This document shows, piece by piece, positions 40,121 to 48,989 of a DNA stretch of 64,000 nt. Positions within the stretch are counted from its first letter, which is position 1. Every line of letters starts with the position of its first letter. Position numbers and translations under genes: made by a program. Under the pieces are notes generated by a model. The model did not search any database. It saw nothing but the letters and a program-made list of their open reading frames with translations, and was not told the DNA's origin. This DNA comes from CAYOWQ01 sp964407695. Lineage in GTDB: Bacteria; Planctomycetota; Phycisphaerae; Phycisphaerales; SM1A02. Location: contig CAYOWQ010000008.1 in NCBI GenBank assembly GCA_964407695.1, forward strand, positions 124,001 through 188,000, read 5' to 3'.

Positions 40121-40862
40121 GCCCACGCTCAAGATCTCTGACGCGAACTCCAGCGCCTTCAACGAGGCGTTTCCGCTGCTGCGGGCCAAAGACGTGCGAA
40201 AGACGTATCGGATGGGCCGCATCCTGGTGCCGGTTCTGAAGAACGTTTCGCTCGACGTGAAGCGGGGTGAATGGCTTGCCGTGCTGGGAGCGTCGGGGTC
40301 GGGCAAGAGCACGCTGCTGCACCTGATGGGCGGTCTGGATCGAGCCGACGACGAGAGCGGACCCATCATCTTCAACATGAAGCCGCTGAATTCGATGAAC
40401 TCGGCCGACCTTGATCGATATCGACACAAGACCGTCGGGTTCGTGTTCCAGTTCTACCACCTGCTGCCCGAACTGAATGTGCTGGAGAACACGCTGCTTC
40501 CCGCGCTGGTTGGAATGTCGCGACTGCGCTACTTCGGCGAGCGGGAAAACATCCGCTCCCGGGCACGGACCCTGCTGGAATCCTTCGGACTCGGGCACCG
40601 GCTGAACCACCGGCCGAGAGAATTGTCGGGCGGCGAACGCCAGCGGGTGGCTATTGCGCGGGCACTGATGAACGACCCCGAAGTGCTGCTGGCCGACGAG
40701 CCGACCGGAAATCTTGATGCCAAGACCGGCCAGGACATCCTGGGCCTATTGGCAGCGCAGCATGCTCGCGGATTGACCATCGTCATGGTGACGCACGATC
40801 AATCGATCGCCGCACAGGCCGACCGGAGCATTCACCTCGTTGATGGGCGCGTGAAGGATTAG
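40113..40862 (+). CDS. lolD: ABC transporter ATP-binding protein, LolD-like
   Basis: A 249-residue ATPase partner of the preceding permease; the ATG at 40113 overlaps its stop (ATGAGTGA). Walker A is GASGSGKST, the Q-loop is in FVFQFYHLLPELNVLEN, the signature is LSGGERQRVAIARAL, Walker B VLLADEPTGNLD and the switch histidine in MVTHDQS. FYHLLPELNVLEN is characteristic of LolD/MacB-like ATPases. The symbol is given by similarity; a homologous lipid exporter of the same class remains possible. A STAS gene lies convergently 8 bases on. Confidence 0.85.
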   Translation: MSEPTLKISDANSSAFNEAFPLLRAKDVRKTYRMGRILVPVLKNVSLDVKRGEWLAVLGASGSGKSTLLHLMGGLDRADDESGPIIFNMKPLNSMNSADLDRYRHKTVGFVFQFYHLLPELNVLENTLLPALVGMSRLRYFGERENIRSRARTLLESFGLGHRLNHRPRELSGGERQRVAIARALMNDPEVLLADEPTGNLDAKTGQDILGLLAAQHARGLTIVMVTHDQSIAAQADRSIHLVDGRVKD

Positions 40863-40870
40863 CCGCGGCG

Positions 40871-41302
40871 TCAGCTCGTGAGCTTGACGACTTCAGCCTG
40901 GTCCTTCGCGATGGTGTAGAGCCGGTCGATCTTCATCATCTTGAGCACGCCGATCAGATCGGCATTCACATTGACCAGGATGCACTTGGCCCCGAGGCGA
41001 TGAGCCTCATTTCGGAAGCCGATCACGGCCCCGAGCCCCATGCTGGACATGAAGGTGACCTGCGCGAGATCGACCACGACGAATCGCAACGACTTCCCCG
41101 CAGCGGCGAGCTGCTTGTTCACTTCATCGGTGATGATCGGCCCTTCACGCTGACCGACCTGCGGCCCGGCGGGCACGATCGTCATGACACCGAGGCGCAC
41201 ATAAACCTTCACGAACGTTGATTCGTGAACCAGGCCTCCAATGTCGTTGCGAACGGTCGTCATCCTGTGCGTTTCCGCGGCCCTACCGAGCTTCAGGGTC
41301 AT
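40871..41302 (-). CDS. STAS-domain anti-sigma-factor antagonist-like protein
   Basis: A 143-residue protein from the ATG at 41302, preceded by AGGTGAT; another ATG at 41263 would give 130 residues. The STAS core reads VKVYVRLGVMTIVPAG, then VVVDLAQVTFMSSMGLGAVI with the phosphorylatable Ser in the MSSMG loop, and later GAKCILVNVNADLIGVLKMM. SpoIIAA/RsbV-like proteins in this fold are controlled by phosphorylation on that serine. No cognate anti-sigma kinase lies in the window. The divergent hutI gene starts 41 bases away. Confidence 0.87.
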   Translation of the reverse strand: MTLKLGRAAETHRMTTVRNDIGGLVHESTFVKVYVRLGVMTIVPAGPQVGQREGPIITDEVNKQLAAAGKSLRFVVVDLAQVTFMSSMGLGAVIGFRNEAHRLGAKCILVNVNADLIGVLKMMKIDRLYTIAKDQAEVVKLTS

Positions 41303-41342
41303 AGTATCACCTGTCGATCTCAACCGCATCCTTCGGGAGACC

Positions 41343-42611
41343 ATGCCCTTGACCTCACTGACGATCGCCAACGCCCGGGTGCTGACCCTGGCCGGCCCGG
41401 AGCACGTCCGCCGCGGAGCGTCACTGCGAAACCTCGGAGTGATCGAAAACGGCTTTGTTCGCATCGAGGACGGCCGGATTGCACGGGTGGGAGAAGGTGA
41501 GCCGCGCGGCCGCGACGGGACGATCGTGGATGCCGACGGGCGGGTGGTGATGCCGTGCTGGGTGGACTGCCACACGCATGCCTGCTGGGCGGGGGCACGA
41601 TTCAGCGAATACGAGATGCGGCTGGCAGGAGCGAGCTACCTGGACGTGCTGCGGGCGGGCGGGGGCATCATGTCAACGGTCCGGGCGGTGCGTGCAGCGA
41701 GTGAGGAGACGCTCTGTGCGAACCTGCTGACGCGGCTGGACCGGCTGGCGGCGAATGGGACGTCCGTGGTCGAGGTGAAATCGGGATACGGGCTGACACC
41801 GGACGACGAATTGAAGATGCTGCGAGCGATCCGAAGCGCGGCGGGGCAGACGCGACAGATCGTCTCAGCGACATTTCTTGGGGCCCACGCGGTTGATGAA
41901 GGGGATCCGCACTGCGTGGAGCGAATGATTACCGAGGCCCTGCCGGCGGTGGCGCGGGAGTTTCCGGGGATTACCTGTGATGCGTTCTGTGAGGAAGGCG
42001 CGTGGTCGCTGGCTGATACGCGGCGATTGTTTGAGGCTGCCAAGGCGCAGGGGTGCAAGCTGCGGGTGCACACGGATCAGTTCACGAGCAACGGCATGAC
42101 GCGGCTGGCGATCGAGATGGGTGCTGTTTCGGTGGATCACCTTGAGGCGATCAATCCTGACGACCTGTGTCATCTGGCGCGAAGCGAGACGATCGGGGTG
42201 CTTCTGCCGATTTCGGGTTTCCAACTCGACGATCGATTCGCGCCGGCGAGGGAATTGGTGGACGCGGGAGCGGCGATAGCGATTGCATCCAACTGCAATC
42301 CGGGAACAGCGCTGGTCTCGAGCATGATTCCCGCGGTGTCGCTGGCGGTTCGACGACTGCGTCTGACGCCGGCGGAGGCGATCGTGGCGGCGACATACAA
42401 CGCGGCGTGCGTCCTGGGGCTGGAGTTTGAGACCGCAAGCCTGGAGCCGGGGAAGCGAGCGGATGTGCAACTGCTGGATGTGCGCGATGAGCGTGAGCTG
42501 GGCTTTGACATGGGAATGCCGAGTCCGCGACTGGTGGTGATTGATGGCGAGGTCGTCTCGACACGAATGACGTGCGTGGGCGGAATCACCGGAGATGCTG
42601 CACAGCGCTGA
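41343..42611 (+). CDS. hutI: imidazolonepropionase
   Basis: A 422-residue amidohydrolase that opens the ring of 4-imidazolone-5-propionate in histidine degradation. The metal-binding WVDCHTHACWAG, the SYLDVLRAGGGIMST lid, SVVEVKSGYGLTPDDELKML and TFLGAHAVDEG with its catalytic His are HutI hallmarks; further along, VDHLEAINPDD and AIASNCNPGTALVSS complete the pattern. The ATG at 41343 was chosen because it follows a plausible spacer from the STAS gene start. No hutH, hutU or hutG gene is in the window. Confidence 0.94.
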   Translation: MPLTSLTIANARVLTLAGPEHVRRGASLRNLGVIENGFVRIEDGRIARVGEGEPRGRDGTIVDADGRVVMPCWVDCHTHACWAGARFSEYEMRLAGASYLDVLRAGGGIMSTVRAVRAASEETLCANLLTRLDRLAANGTSVVEVKSGYGLTPDDELKMLRAIRSAAGQTRQIVSATFLGAHAVDEGDPHCVERMITEALPAVAREFPGITCDAFCEEGAWSLADTRRLFEAAKAQGCKLRVHTDQFTSNGMTRLAIEMGAVSVDHLEAINPDDLCHLARSETIGVLLPISGFQLDDRFAPARELVDAGAAIAIASNCNPGTALVSSMIPAVSLAVRRLRLTPAEAIVAATYNAACVLGLEFETASLEPGKRADVQLLDVRDERELGFDMGMPSPRLVVIDGEVVSTRMTCVGGITGDAAQR

Positions 42612-42732
42612 CCTCGGGAATGCCGCAGGAATGAGGACAATTCAGGCCTTGGCTCACCGGGCGGAGTGGGTCGCGGAAGCCCGCTAGAATGCGGAGGTTT
42701 TCCGGGTTCGCACTCGCACCACACCACGAACA

Positions 42733-45516
42733 ATGAGCCACACAACGCCTGCCGATCCGTTCAATGCCCGCACAACTCTTGAAACGCCGATGGGGAAGCG
42801 CACGATCGCGCGTCTCGATGCCCTGAAGGGGCTCGGAGATGTGGGAAGTCTGCCGTATTCGATCAAGGTGCTCCTGGAGTCGTGCCTGCGGAACCTGGAT
42901 GGCCACGTGTATACCGAGGAGCACGTGCGCGCGCTGTGCGCCTACAACGCGAAGAACATCAAAGAGGAAGAGATTCCGTTCATGCCGGGGCGCGTGGTGT
43001 TGCAGGACTTCACGGGCGTACCGTGCGTGGTGGACCTTGCGGCCATGCGGGCGGCGATGAAGCGGCTGGGGGGCGATCCGGGAAAGGTCAATCCACTGGT
43101 GCCGTGCGACCTGGTGATCGACCACTCGGTGCAGGTGGATGCATTCGCAACGAACGCCGCGTTGACCATCAACAGCCAGCATGAGTTTGAGCGGAATGCG
43201 GAGCGATACGAGTTTCTGAAGTGGGGCCAGAACGCCTTTGACAACTTCAGCGTGGTGCCACCGGCAACGGGCATCGTGCACCAGGTGAACCTTGAATACC
43301 TGGCGAAGGTGGTGTGGGAAGGGAAGGCCGAGGCCGGCGGGATGCCGGCGCTCTATCCGGATTCGCTCGTCGGCACGGATTCGCACACCACGATGATCAA
43401 CGGCCTGGGCGTTGTCGGCTGGGGTGTGGGCGGGATCGAGGCTGAGGCCGTGATGTTGGGGCAGCCGATCTACATGCTGATCCCTGAGGTGGTCGGGTTC
43501 AAGCTGACCGGCAAGTTGAAAGAGGGTGTCACCGCCACGGACCTGGTGCTGGTGGTCACTCAGATGCTGCGCGAGCACGGGGTGGTGAACAAGTTCGTGG
43601 AGTTCTTCGGGCCGGGACTCGCCGAGATGCCTGTCGCCAACCGGGCAACCATCGCCAACATGGCGCCTGAATATGGTGCAACCATCGGCTTCTTCCCGGT
43701 GGACGATCACACGCTGAATTACATGCGGCTGACCGGACGCGACGAGACGTTGATCAGGACTGTGGAGCAGTACTGCAAAGCGCAGGGACTTTGGAGGGAC
43801 GACTCACGCCACGTTGTGTATTCGTCAGAGTTGAGTCTCGACCTCGCCGATGTTGAGCCATCGCTGGCGGGACCGGCTCGGCCGCAGGATCGGGTGGGGC
43901 TGAATGCGATGAAGTCTCAGTGGCGGCAGACGCTGGGCGTGACGTATGGAAAGTCGTCGCCGACGGCGGATTCGACACCGGCTCGCTGGGTTGGCGAGGG
44001 TGGAGCGACAGTGCCGGCGGGTGGCGGAGCGGCCGTGGCGGAGGCTGATCCGGGACTCGACGGGGTGCAGGTTTCGCTGGACGGGAAGACGTTCGGGCTG
44101 AAGCACGGTCACGTGGTGATCGCAGCCATCACGTCGTGCACGAACACATCGAACCCGAGCGTGATGATCGGCGCGGGACTCGTGGCGAAGAAGGCGCATG
44201 AACGCGGACTGACGCGCAAGCCCTGGGTGAAGACATCGCTGGCGCCGGGGTCGAAGGTGGTGACGGAGTATCTGAATGCGGCGGGATTGACGGAGCATCT
44301 TGACGCGGTGGGATTCAACCTTGTTGGTTATGGGTGCACTACGTGCATCGGAAACTCGGGACCGCTTCCCGAGGCGATCAGCGGGGCGATTCAGAAGGGC
44401 GACCTGGTGACGGCGAGCGTGCTGTCGGGCAATCGCAACTTCGAGGGACGAATTCACAGCGATGTGAAGGCGAATTTCCTTGCGTCTCCGCCGCTGGTGG
44501 TGGCGTATGCGCTGGCGGGCACGGTGGACATTGACCTGGCCACGGAGCCGGTTGGCAAGGACAAGAGCGGGCGAGATGTGTATCTGCGCGACCTCTGGCC
44601 AACCGAGAAGGAGGTCCAGGACACGATCAGCCGCTGCGTGACTCGCGAGCAGTTCACTCGCGAGTATGCGAATGTGTTTGATGGATCGGACGAATGGAAA
44701 GCGATCTCAACCTCAACCGGCGAGATGTATGACTGGAACCCGAAGAGCACCTATATCCAGGAGCCACCGTTCTTCACGTCAATGACGATGACGCCGGCCC
44801 CGATTGCATCGATCAAGGGGGCGCGATGCCTTGCCAAGCTGGGGCATTCCGTGACGACCGACCACATTTCGCCGGCGGGAAACATCAAGAAGGATTCGCC
44901 CGCGGGCAAGTATCTCATCGAGCACGGCGTTTCGGTCGCGCTGTTCAACTCGTATGGCTCGCGGCGGGGAAATGACCGCGTCATGACCCGGGGAACCTTT
45001 GCCAACACGCGGATCAAGAATCAGTTGACGCCCGGCATCGAAGGCGGCGTGACGCTTGACTTCACCGATGGAAAAACCAAGCCGATCTACGACGCCGCCA
45101 TGAATTACAAGGCCGCGGGAACGCCGCTGATTGTGCTGGCGGGCAAGGATTACGGCATGGGTTCATCGCGCGACTGGGCGGCCAAAGGCACGTTTCTGTT
45201 GGGCGTGAAGGCGGCCATCGCAGAGAGTTTCGAACGCATTCACAGATCAAATCTGGTGGGCATGGGTGTGCTGCCGCTGACCTACAAGGATGGGCAGACT
45301 GCACAGTCGCTGGGCCTCGACGGCACGGAAACATTTGATGTTGAGATTCCAGCCGATATCCGGCCGCGACAAGACATCAAGGTCACCGCGAAGAAGCCGG
45401 ACGGCTCGGCGACGTCATTTACGGTGACGTGCCGGCTGGATACGCCAGTGGAAGTGAACTACTACCGCCACGGCGGCATCCTTCACATGGTGCTGCGGCG
45501 GATGGCGTCGAACTAG
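42733..45516 (+). CDS. acnA: aconitate hydratase A
   Basis: A 927-residue [4Fe-4S] enzyme of the citric acid cycle. Cluster-ligand cysteines lie in TSCTNTSNPSVM and VGYGCTTCIGNSGPLPE; substrate residues lie in DSHTTMINGLGVVGWGVGG, SVTTDHISPAG, NSYGSRRGNDRVMTRG and KDYGMGSSRDWAAKG. At the junction before the cluster domain there is an extra low-complexity stretch, about residues 410-442 (ADSTPARWVGEGGATVPAGG and AAVAEADPG), not usual in AcnA, where E. coli has 891 residues. The start ATG follows GAACA with a weak ribosome-binding site. Confidence 0.95.
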   Translation: MSHTTPADPFNARTTLETPMGKRTIARLDALKGLGDVGSLPYSIKVLLESCLRNLDGHVYTEEHVRALCAYNAKNIKEEEIPFMPGRVVLQDFTGVPCVVDLAAMRAAMKRLGGDPGKVNPLVPCDLVIDHSVQVDAFATNAALTINSQHEFERNAERYEFLKWGQNAFDNFSVVPPATGIVHQVNLEYLAKVVWEGKAEAGGMPALYPDSLVGTDSHTTMINGLGVVGWGVGGIEAEAVMLGQPIYMLIPEVVGFKLTGKLKEGVTATDLVLVVTQMLREHGVVNKFVEFFGPGLAEMPVANRATIANMAPEYGATIGFFPVDDHTLNYMRLTGRDETLIRTVEQYCKAQGLWRDDSRHVVYSSELSLDLADVEPSLAGPARPQDRVGLNAMKSQWRQTLGVTYGKSSPTADSTPARWVGEGGATVPAGGGAAVAEADPGLDGVQVSLDGKTFGLKHGHVVIAAITSCTNTSNPSVMIGAGLVAKKAHERGLTRKPWVKTSLAPGSKVVTEYLNAAGLTEHLDAVGFNLVGYGCTTCIGNSGPLPEAISGAIQKGDLVTASVLSGNRNFEGRIHSDVKANFLASPPLVVAYALAGTVDIDLATEPVGKDKSGRDVYLRDLWPTEKEVQDTISRCVTREQFTREYANVFDGSDEWKAISTSTGEMYDWNPKSTYIQEPPFFTSMTMTPAPIASIKGARCLAKLGHSVTTDHISPAGNIKKDSPAGKYLIEHGVSVALFNSYGSRRGNDRVMTRGTFANTRIKNQLTPGIEGGVTLDFTDGKTKPIYDAAMNYKAAGTPLIVLAGKDYGMGSSRDWAAKGTFLLGVKAAIAESFERIHRSNLVGMGVLPLTYKDGQTAQSLGLDGTETFDVEIPADIRPRQDIKVTAKKPDGSATSFTVTCRLDTPVEVNYYRHGGILHMVLRRMASN

Positions 45517-45551
45517 TTCGAATCACTTTTGGGGCTGACGAACTCGGTCCG

Positions 45552-45597
45552 GGTCCCGAATCGACGCACTCCCCTCCGGGTGCGTCGATTCGGGACC
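45552..45597. repeat. 18-bp perfect inverted repeat downstream of acnA
   Basis: GGTCCCGAATCGACGCAC (45552-45569) pairs exactly with GTGCGTCGATTCGGGACC (45580-45597) around a 10-base loop TCCCCTCCGG. It is 35 bases after the acnA stop. No T-run follows on either strand. It would be a very stable RNA hairpin and is a candidate bidirectional transcript end or a REP-like element. Confidence 0.9.
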
Positions 45598-45697
45598 GGT
45601 TCTCGTGGTGCAGACCGGCATCACCGGACCATGCGCGATTGCACACCATCGATAGACGCGTGCGGATGCGTGATCTCCATGCGCTGCCTTGTTGGAT

Positions 45698-45949
45698 TCA
45701 CAACCCGGCATCCGCTTTGTGGTTGCTGACATCCTCGTGAAGGGATCCCTTTCCCCGCTTCTTCACGATCTCCTCAATGACTATTTCAGATTCGTCAGCG
45801 GTGCGGCGGCGATCGCGCAGCGTCCGAAAACTCTGCAGGATCTGCGATCGAGATCGACCAGCCTGCGGTTCCACAGCCAGATCAATGGGTCTGCCGCCGC
45901 TCACCGCCGTATCCCCACGCTTCATCGATTTCGTTGAATCTCTCTTCAT
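45698..45949 (-). CDS. small basic protein of unknown function (uncertain)
   Basis: An 83-residue frame from an ATG at 45949 with a strong purine-rich ribosome-binding site (GGAAAGGGAAGG, about 6 bases upstream). The sequence is charged (MKRDSTKSMKRGDTAVS, RSQILQSFRTLRDRRRTADE and EIVIEEIVKKRGKGSLHED), with a probable helix in the middle, and no membrane segment. It could be a small nucleic-acid-associated protein. The frame extends to an ATG at 46150 on the same strand, but codons before 45949 look less protein-like. There is no family evidence, so this is a prediction from ribosome-binding site and composition only. Confidence 0.4.
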   Translation of the reverse strand: MKRDSTKSMKRGDTAVSGGRPIDLAVEPQAGRSRSQILQSFRTLRDRRRTADESEIVIEEIVKKRGKGSLHEDVSNHKADAGL

Positions 45950-46014
45950 TGCTGGCCTTCCCTTTCCAATTCGATGCATCCATGCGCACCGCGAGCAAAG
46001 AAATAGTGAACGGC

Positions 46015-46038
46015 TGTGGACTCGACCAACAGTCCACA
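46015..46038. promoter_or_regulatory. 8-bp perfect inverted repeat, possible operator
   Basis: TGTGGACT (46015-46022) and AGTCCACA (46031-46038) flank CGACCAAC. On the minus strand a weak promoter (TTGGTC, 17 bases, CTATTT) covers this repeat, about 70 bases before the small ORF start. This fits a repressor site for that ORF. Confidence 0.35.
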
Positions 46039-46198
46039 ACTCGTTTGCTGTTTCGCGCCTCGGCGAAATCCCGTACAAGTCAGTTTTTACGAATGCCGAA
46101 CGTCTCGGTCGGCATTCCCCCTGCTTGATCGAAGAGTATACACGCGCCACGAATCGACTGTTCCATCAATCGCGAAAAGTCGTCGGAAAAAAAACGAA

Positions 46199-47362
46199 TC
46201 AGTCGTTATCACCCGATCGCAAGGCGATCGCAAGAGCGCACTCCACGACTTTTCCACGGCGATAGATGAGAACCTCGTAATCGTCCACGCCCTGTCCACG
46301 AAGTGCGATTTGCAATGCATCAGTATCCACATCCACTCCACGTGGACGAATGGTGACCCGCCCCGCACCGAGTAAGCGCAGTGCATGACGAACCCGCGAC
46401 TGTCTCCAGGGAAGTTTTTCCACCACGCGAAAGCTGCGCCACCACTTGGAGCGCACATCATGCGCAGATGTGAGCCAGCCCACACCGGGATGAACTTCCT
46501 TCAATCCATGCTGATCCGCGAGTCGAGCAAGCAGTTTTCCACGTTCTGCAGCGGCATCCACAATGTGAACAAATTCCAAGGGTCCATTCCCGGGGGGAGG
46601 ATCTTCCGGCGGCCCTGAGAGAGAGACATCGTGTGGCAGGAGCGAGGCAGTCCGACATGACGGGTTCTGCGCCAATCGCCCGCGCCACCAGACACACTGC
46701 ACGAGTTGTCCATCGTCGCTGATAAACTCCAATTCATCGCCTGTTGCTACAGGAAGCGACGCCAGATCGATACCAGGGCCAAGTTTGACGGCCGCGTCCG
46801 GATAACGATCGAGCAGATCGCGAATCACCTCCGGACCGGGCTGGTAGTCGTGCCAGCGCATGAGGCGACGACCAGCACTGCGCCGAGCTGGGTCGATATG
46901 AATTGCATCGACGTCGTGATCAAATTGTGCGACGTCTCTACAGACGGATGCGCAACGGGCGTTGATTCCAGCCATCCAGGCCCTTATTGGGTTGAGATCG
47001 ACTGCCAAGAGCTCGCAGCCCTCAGCCAGTGCCATCGAGTCGCCTCCGATTCCGCAACAGAGATCTGCAATCGAGCCTAAGTCTCTGAAGCGCCGAGCTT
47101 TGTGCCGGGCGACAATGGCGCTTGTGGCCTGCTCTACGCCTTCCACATCAGCCACGAGTTCCGGAAAGAAAGGGAATTTGAGCCGTGCTTTTTGTCGGGC
47201 CAGGAGAAATTCGGCAGCCACGGCCACCTGTGACGCCTGAAATCGCTTGCGAAGGCGAGAAATAAGGGCAGGCGAAACGGCGGTCACCGATTCCAGCTCG
47301 GCCAATAGCGGTCGGGCTTCCGGCGAAACCAGCCACTTCCAGTCGTCAAGGTCGCCAACCAT
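46199..47362 (-). CDS. THUMP-like domain class I SAM-dependent methyltransferase
   Basis: A 387-residue protein. The SAM-binding core begins at about residue 96: IADLCCGIGGDSMALAEG (motif I), LLAVDLNPIRAWMAGINA (motif II acid), DAIHIDPARRSAGRR (motif IV, an IDPAR form of DPPR/DPPY) and KLGPGIDLASLP. A C-terminal THUMP-like region follows, with YEVLIYRRGKVVECALA. The nucleophile-lacking DPAR motif and THUMP-like tail suggest an RNA or small-molecule methyltransferase; the actual target is unknown. The gene has a run of eight U just past its stop. Confidence 0.82.
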   Translation of the reverse strand: MVGDLDDWKWLVSPEARPLLAELESVTAVSPALISRLRKRFQASQVAVAAEFLLARQKARLKFPFFPELVADVEGVEQATSAIVARHKARRFRDLGSIADLCCGIGGDSMALAEGCELLAVDLNPIRAWMAGINARCASVCRDVAQFDHDVDAIHIDPARRSAGRRLMRWHDYQPGPEVIRDLLDRYPDAAVKLGPGIDLASLPVATGDELEFISDDGQLVQCVWWRGRLAQNPSCRTASLLPHDVSLSGPPEDPPPGNGPLEFVHIVDAAAERGKLLARLADQHGLKEVHPGVGWLTSAHDVRSKWWRSFRVVEKLPWRQSRVRHALRLLGAGRVTIRPRGVDVDTDALQIALRGQGVDDYEVLIYRRGKVVECALAIALRSGDND

Positions 47363-47595
47363 GGAACCGCGATTATCAGCTCAAAACCCGGATTTGCGAA
47401 AATTTTGGTTCCGGGTGAAACCGCGAGGCGTCCGGTCACAACAAGGTGGTAGAAGAATTCTCCGAACGGGCCGCCGAGAGGTGGTACGTTCGAATCCACT
47501 CTGCGCATCCGTGCCGGTCTCATCGTGGGCCGGCGCGGACTTTTTCTTTTTGGGGAATTGACAGCAGGCGGCCGGTGAGGTTGGATTTGAAGTCA

Positions 47596-48423
47596 ATGAC
47601 CGACGGCGCAGCCGACAATCGCGACGAAGCCACGGGGCCCCTGCCCCGGAGGCCATTCGCGGAATCGCACCCTGAAACCATTCCTCTGGCCGCAGCCGGG
47701 CCGCTGAATTGCCCAAATTGCGGCAAGCCGTTGCCAGGCGACGACAGCGTGGTCTGTGTGTCGTGCGGGTACGACCTGCGTTCTGTCCAGATTCGACCCA
47801 CCATCATTCAGAGCGCCGAGGTCAGGGCTGCGGGCACCGGGCAGAAATCAGATACCGAGTCTCGACAGGATTTGGGCATCGACCCGTCATCGCTTCCGTT
47901 GCTTCGTCCGTTTCCGAACTGGAGAGTGTGTGTGGGCGTGGCGGCGGCATGCGCGATCGTCATGATTGCAGCCTACCTGGCAGGATATGGCGGCCTGTTT
48001 CCAACCGACGAGGGACGTTTCGCCGATGCGACGGGCGCGTTCACGGCGGACGCCCCAATCGCAGCCGCTCGATTGATGGGCGTGGCGAAGTTTCTCCTGT
48101 TTCGACTCGTCCTCCTGGGGTGCGGGTTGCTCGCACTCAACGTGCACTCTCATCTGCGGGGCATTCCGACGGGTTCGCTTCGAGGCGTCGCGGCCGCCAT
48201 GGCGGCGGTGGTGTCCGTCGCCGGATTGATGATGCTGCTCAGCATGTCGAACCGTGCGTTCGAACATTTTGTGGAAATTGTCGGACAGGGCGCGTTGGCC
48301 GTCCTGGTGATGCTGGGCCTGTTTCGCCTGAAGCCGACGGAAGCGCTCCTGGTGATCGGCATCGGCCTGCTTGTCGTGGTGTTCGCCGTGCTTGGCGCTC
48401 ACGTGATCGTCTGGGCGACCTGA
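47596..48423 (+). CDS. zinc-ribbon multi-span membrane protein (planctomycete CGYDLR type)
   Basis: A 275-residue protein from the ATG at 47596. The N-terminal zinc ribbon is NCPNCGKPLPGDD and VVCVSCGYDLRSVQ. After a linker of about 60 residues come five or so hydrophobic segments (VCVGVAAACAIVMIAAYLAG, AVVSVAGLMMLL and ALLVIGIGLLVVVF). The CGYDLR ribbon is widespread in planctomycetes and typically fused to membrane parts. The function is unknown. Its 3' end overlaps the convergent 48399-48959 gene by 25 bases. Confidence 0.75.
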   Translation: MTDGAADNRDEATGPLPRRPFAESHPETIPLAAAGPLNCPNCGKPLPGDDSVVCVSCGYDLRSVQIRPTIIQSAEVRAAGTGQKSDTESRQDLGIDPSSLPLLRPFPNWRVCVGVAAACAIVMIAAYLAGYGGLFPTDEGRFADATGAFTADAPIAAARLMGVAKFLLFRLVLLGCGLLALNVHSHLRGIPTGSLRGVAAAMAAVVSVAGLMMLLSMSNRAFEHFVEIVGQGALAVLVMLGLFRLKPTEALLVIGIGLLVVVFAVLGAHVIVWAT

Positions 48424-48959
48424 GCGCGTCGGTCCGGATAATTCTGCGTCAGCGACGGCTGCTCGGCGGGATATTTTTCCGCGGTAATGCGATCCCAGTC
48501 TCGGTGGTAGCGTGCAATCGGCACCGAGGAATATCTTGACCGACAGCGATAGCACACGAGCTGACGGTGAGAGAACAGGAAGATGCCGAGATCGGTGACC
48601 AGCACGGCCACCAGCATCGCCAATACCCAGGGATTCTGGGCGTAACCGATGGCGGCGACCACCGCACCGGCGAAGGCGAGGGGAACGACGAACAGGGTGA
48701 TTCGCGGAAAGGAGCGGGCGCGGAACAGGGCGTTGCATCCGCACACAATGCAGGCTTTGAGGCTGCCCGAATCATCCACCGCACCATCCCAAGCGAGAAA
48801 GAGTTCGCGAGCGTCCTCGCCGTCGATCTCGATGGTGACCCGGGTCGGCCGTTGGGCGACATCAACCTCGGCGATGCCGATGCGCTGGCGGGCATCATCA
48901 CGGACCTGAATCCGCATGTCCTGATCATACACGGTGATTTCGGCGGGTTGCGCTTGCAT
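48399..48959 (-). CDS. zinc-finger-like membrane protein of unknown function
   Basis: A 186-residue protein. The N-terminal 70 residues form a small beta-rich domain (ITVYDQDMRIQVRDDARQRI and RVTIEIDGEDARELFLAW). A CIVCGCN cluster and CYRCRSRYSS flank two membrane spans at about 90-135 (ITLFVVPLAFAGAVVAAIGY and LAMLVAVLVTDLGIFLFS). The four cysteines could form a zinc site brought together across the hairpin. It is divergent from tmk by 30 bases, so they may share control. Family not recognised. Confidence 0.6.
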   Translation of the reverse strand: MQAQPAEITVYDQDMRIQVRDDARQRIGIAEVDVAQRPTRVTIEIDGEDARELFLAWDGAVDDSGSLKACIVCGCNALFRARSFPRITLFVVPLAFAGAVVAAIGYAQNPWVLAMLVAVLVTDLGIFLFSHRQLVCYRCRSRYSSVPIARYHRDWDRITAEKYPAEQPSLTQNYPDRRAQVAQTIT

Positions 48960-48989
48960 GGAAGAGTTCCGCAGGCGATAACCCGCGCC

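Larger units (their letters stand above)
45517..46198. other. 682-base region between acnA and the methyltransferase gene
   Basis: Holds the long hairpin at 45552-45597, a small candidate ORF on the minus strand (45698-45949), an 8-bp inverted repeat at 46015-46038, and, next to the methyltransferase stop, eight A on the plus strand (46187-46194) that would be a U-run of its transcript though no stem precedes it. Base composition is more AT-rich at 46000-46200 than elsewhere. Confidence 0.75.

Noticed and set aside
43325..43350. GGCGGGATGCCGGC in acnA as another copy of the palindrome in the BchE-like gene
   Set aside because: It encodes the conserved EAGGMPALYPDS aconitase region, so the resemblance follows from coding constraint and GC content.
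42586..43710. Minus-strand frame of 374 codons over acnA
   Set aside because: Antisense to conserved aconitase blocks, His- and Arg-rich, no domain.
46187..46194. Run of eight U after the methyltransferase stop as a terminator
   Set aside because: No stable stem lies directly before it, so it does not qualify as an intrinsic terminator.
48567..48989. N-terminal extension of tmk
   Set aside because: The in-frame codons upstream of 48990 are antisense to the 48399-48959 gene and precede the usual Tmk start by 140 residues with no domain.
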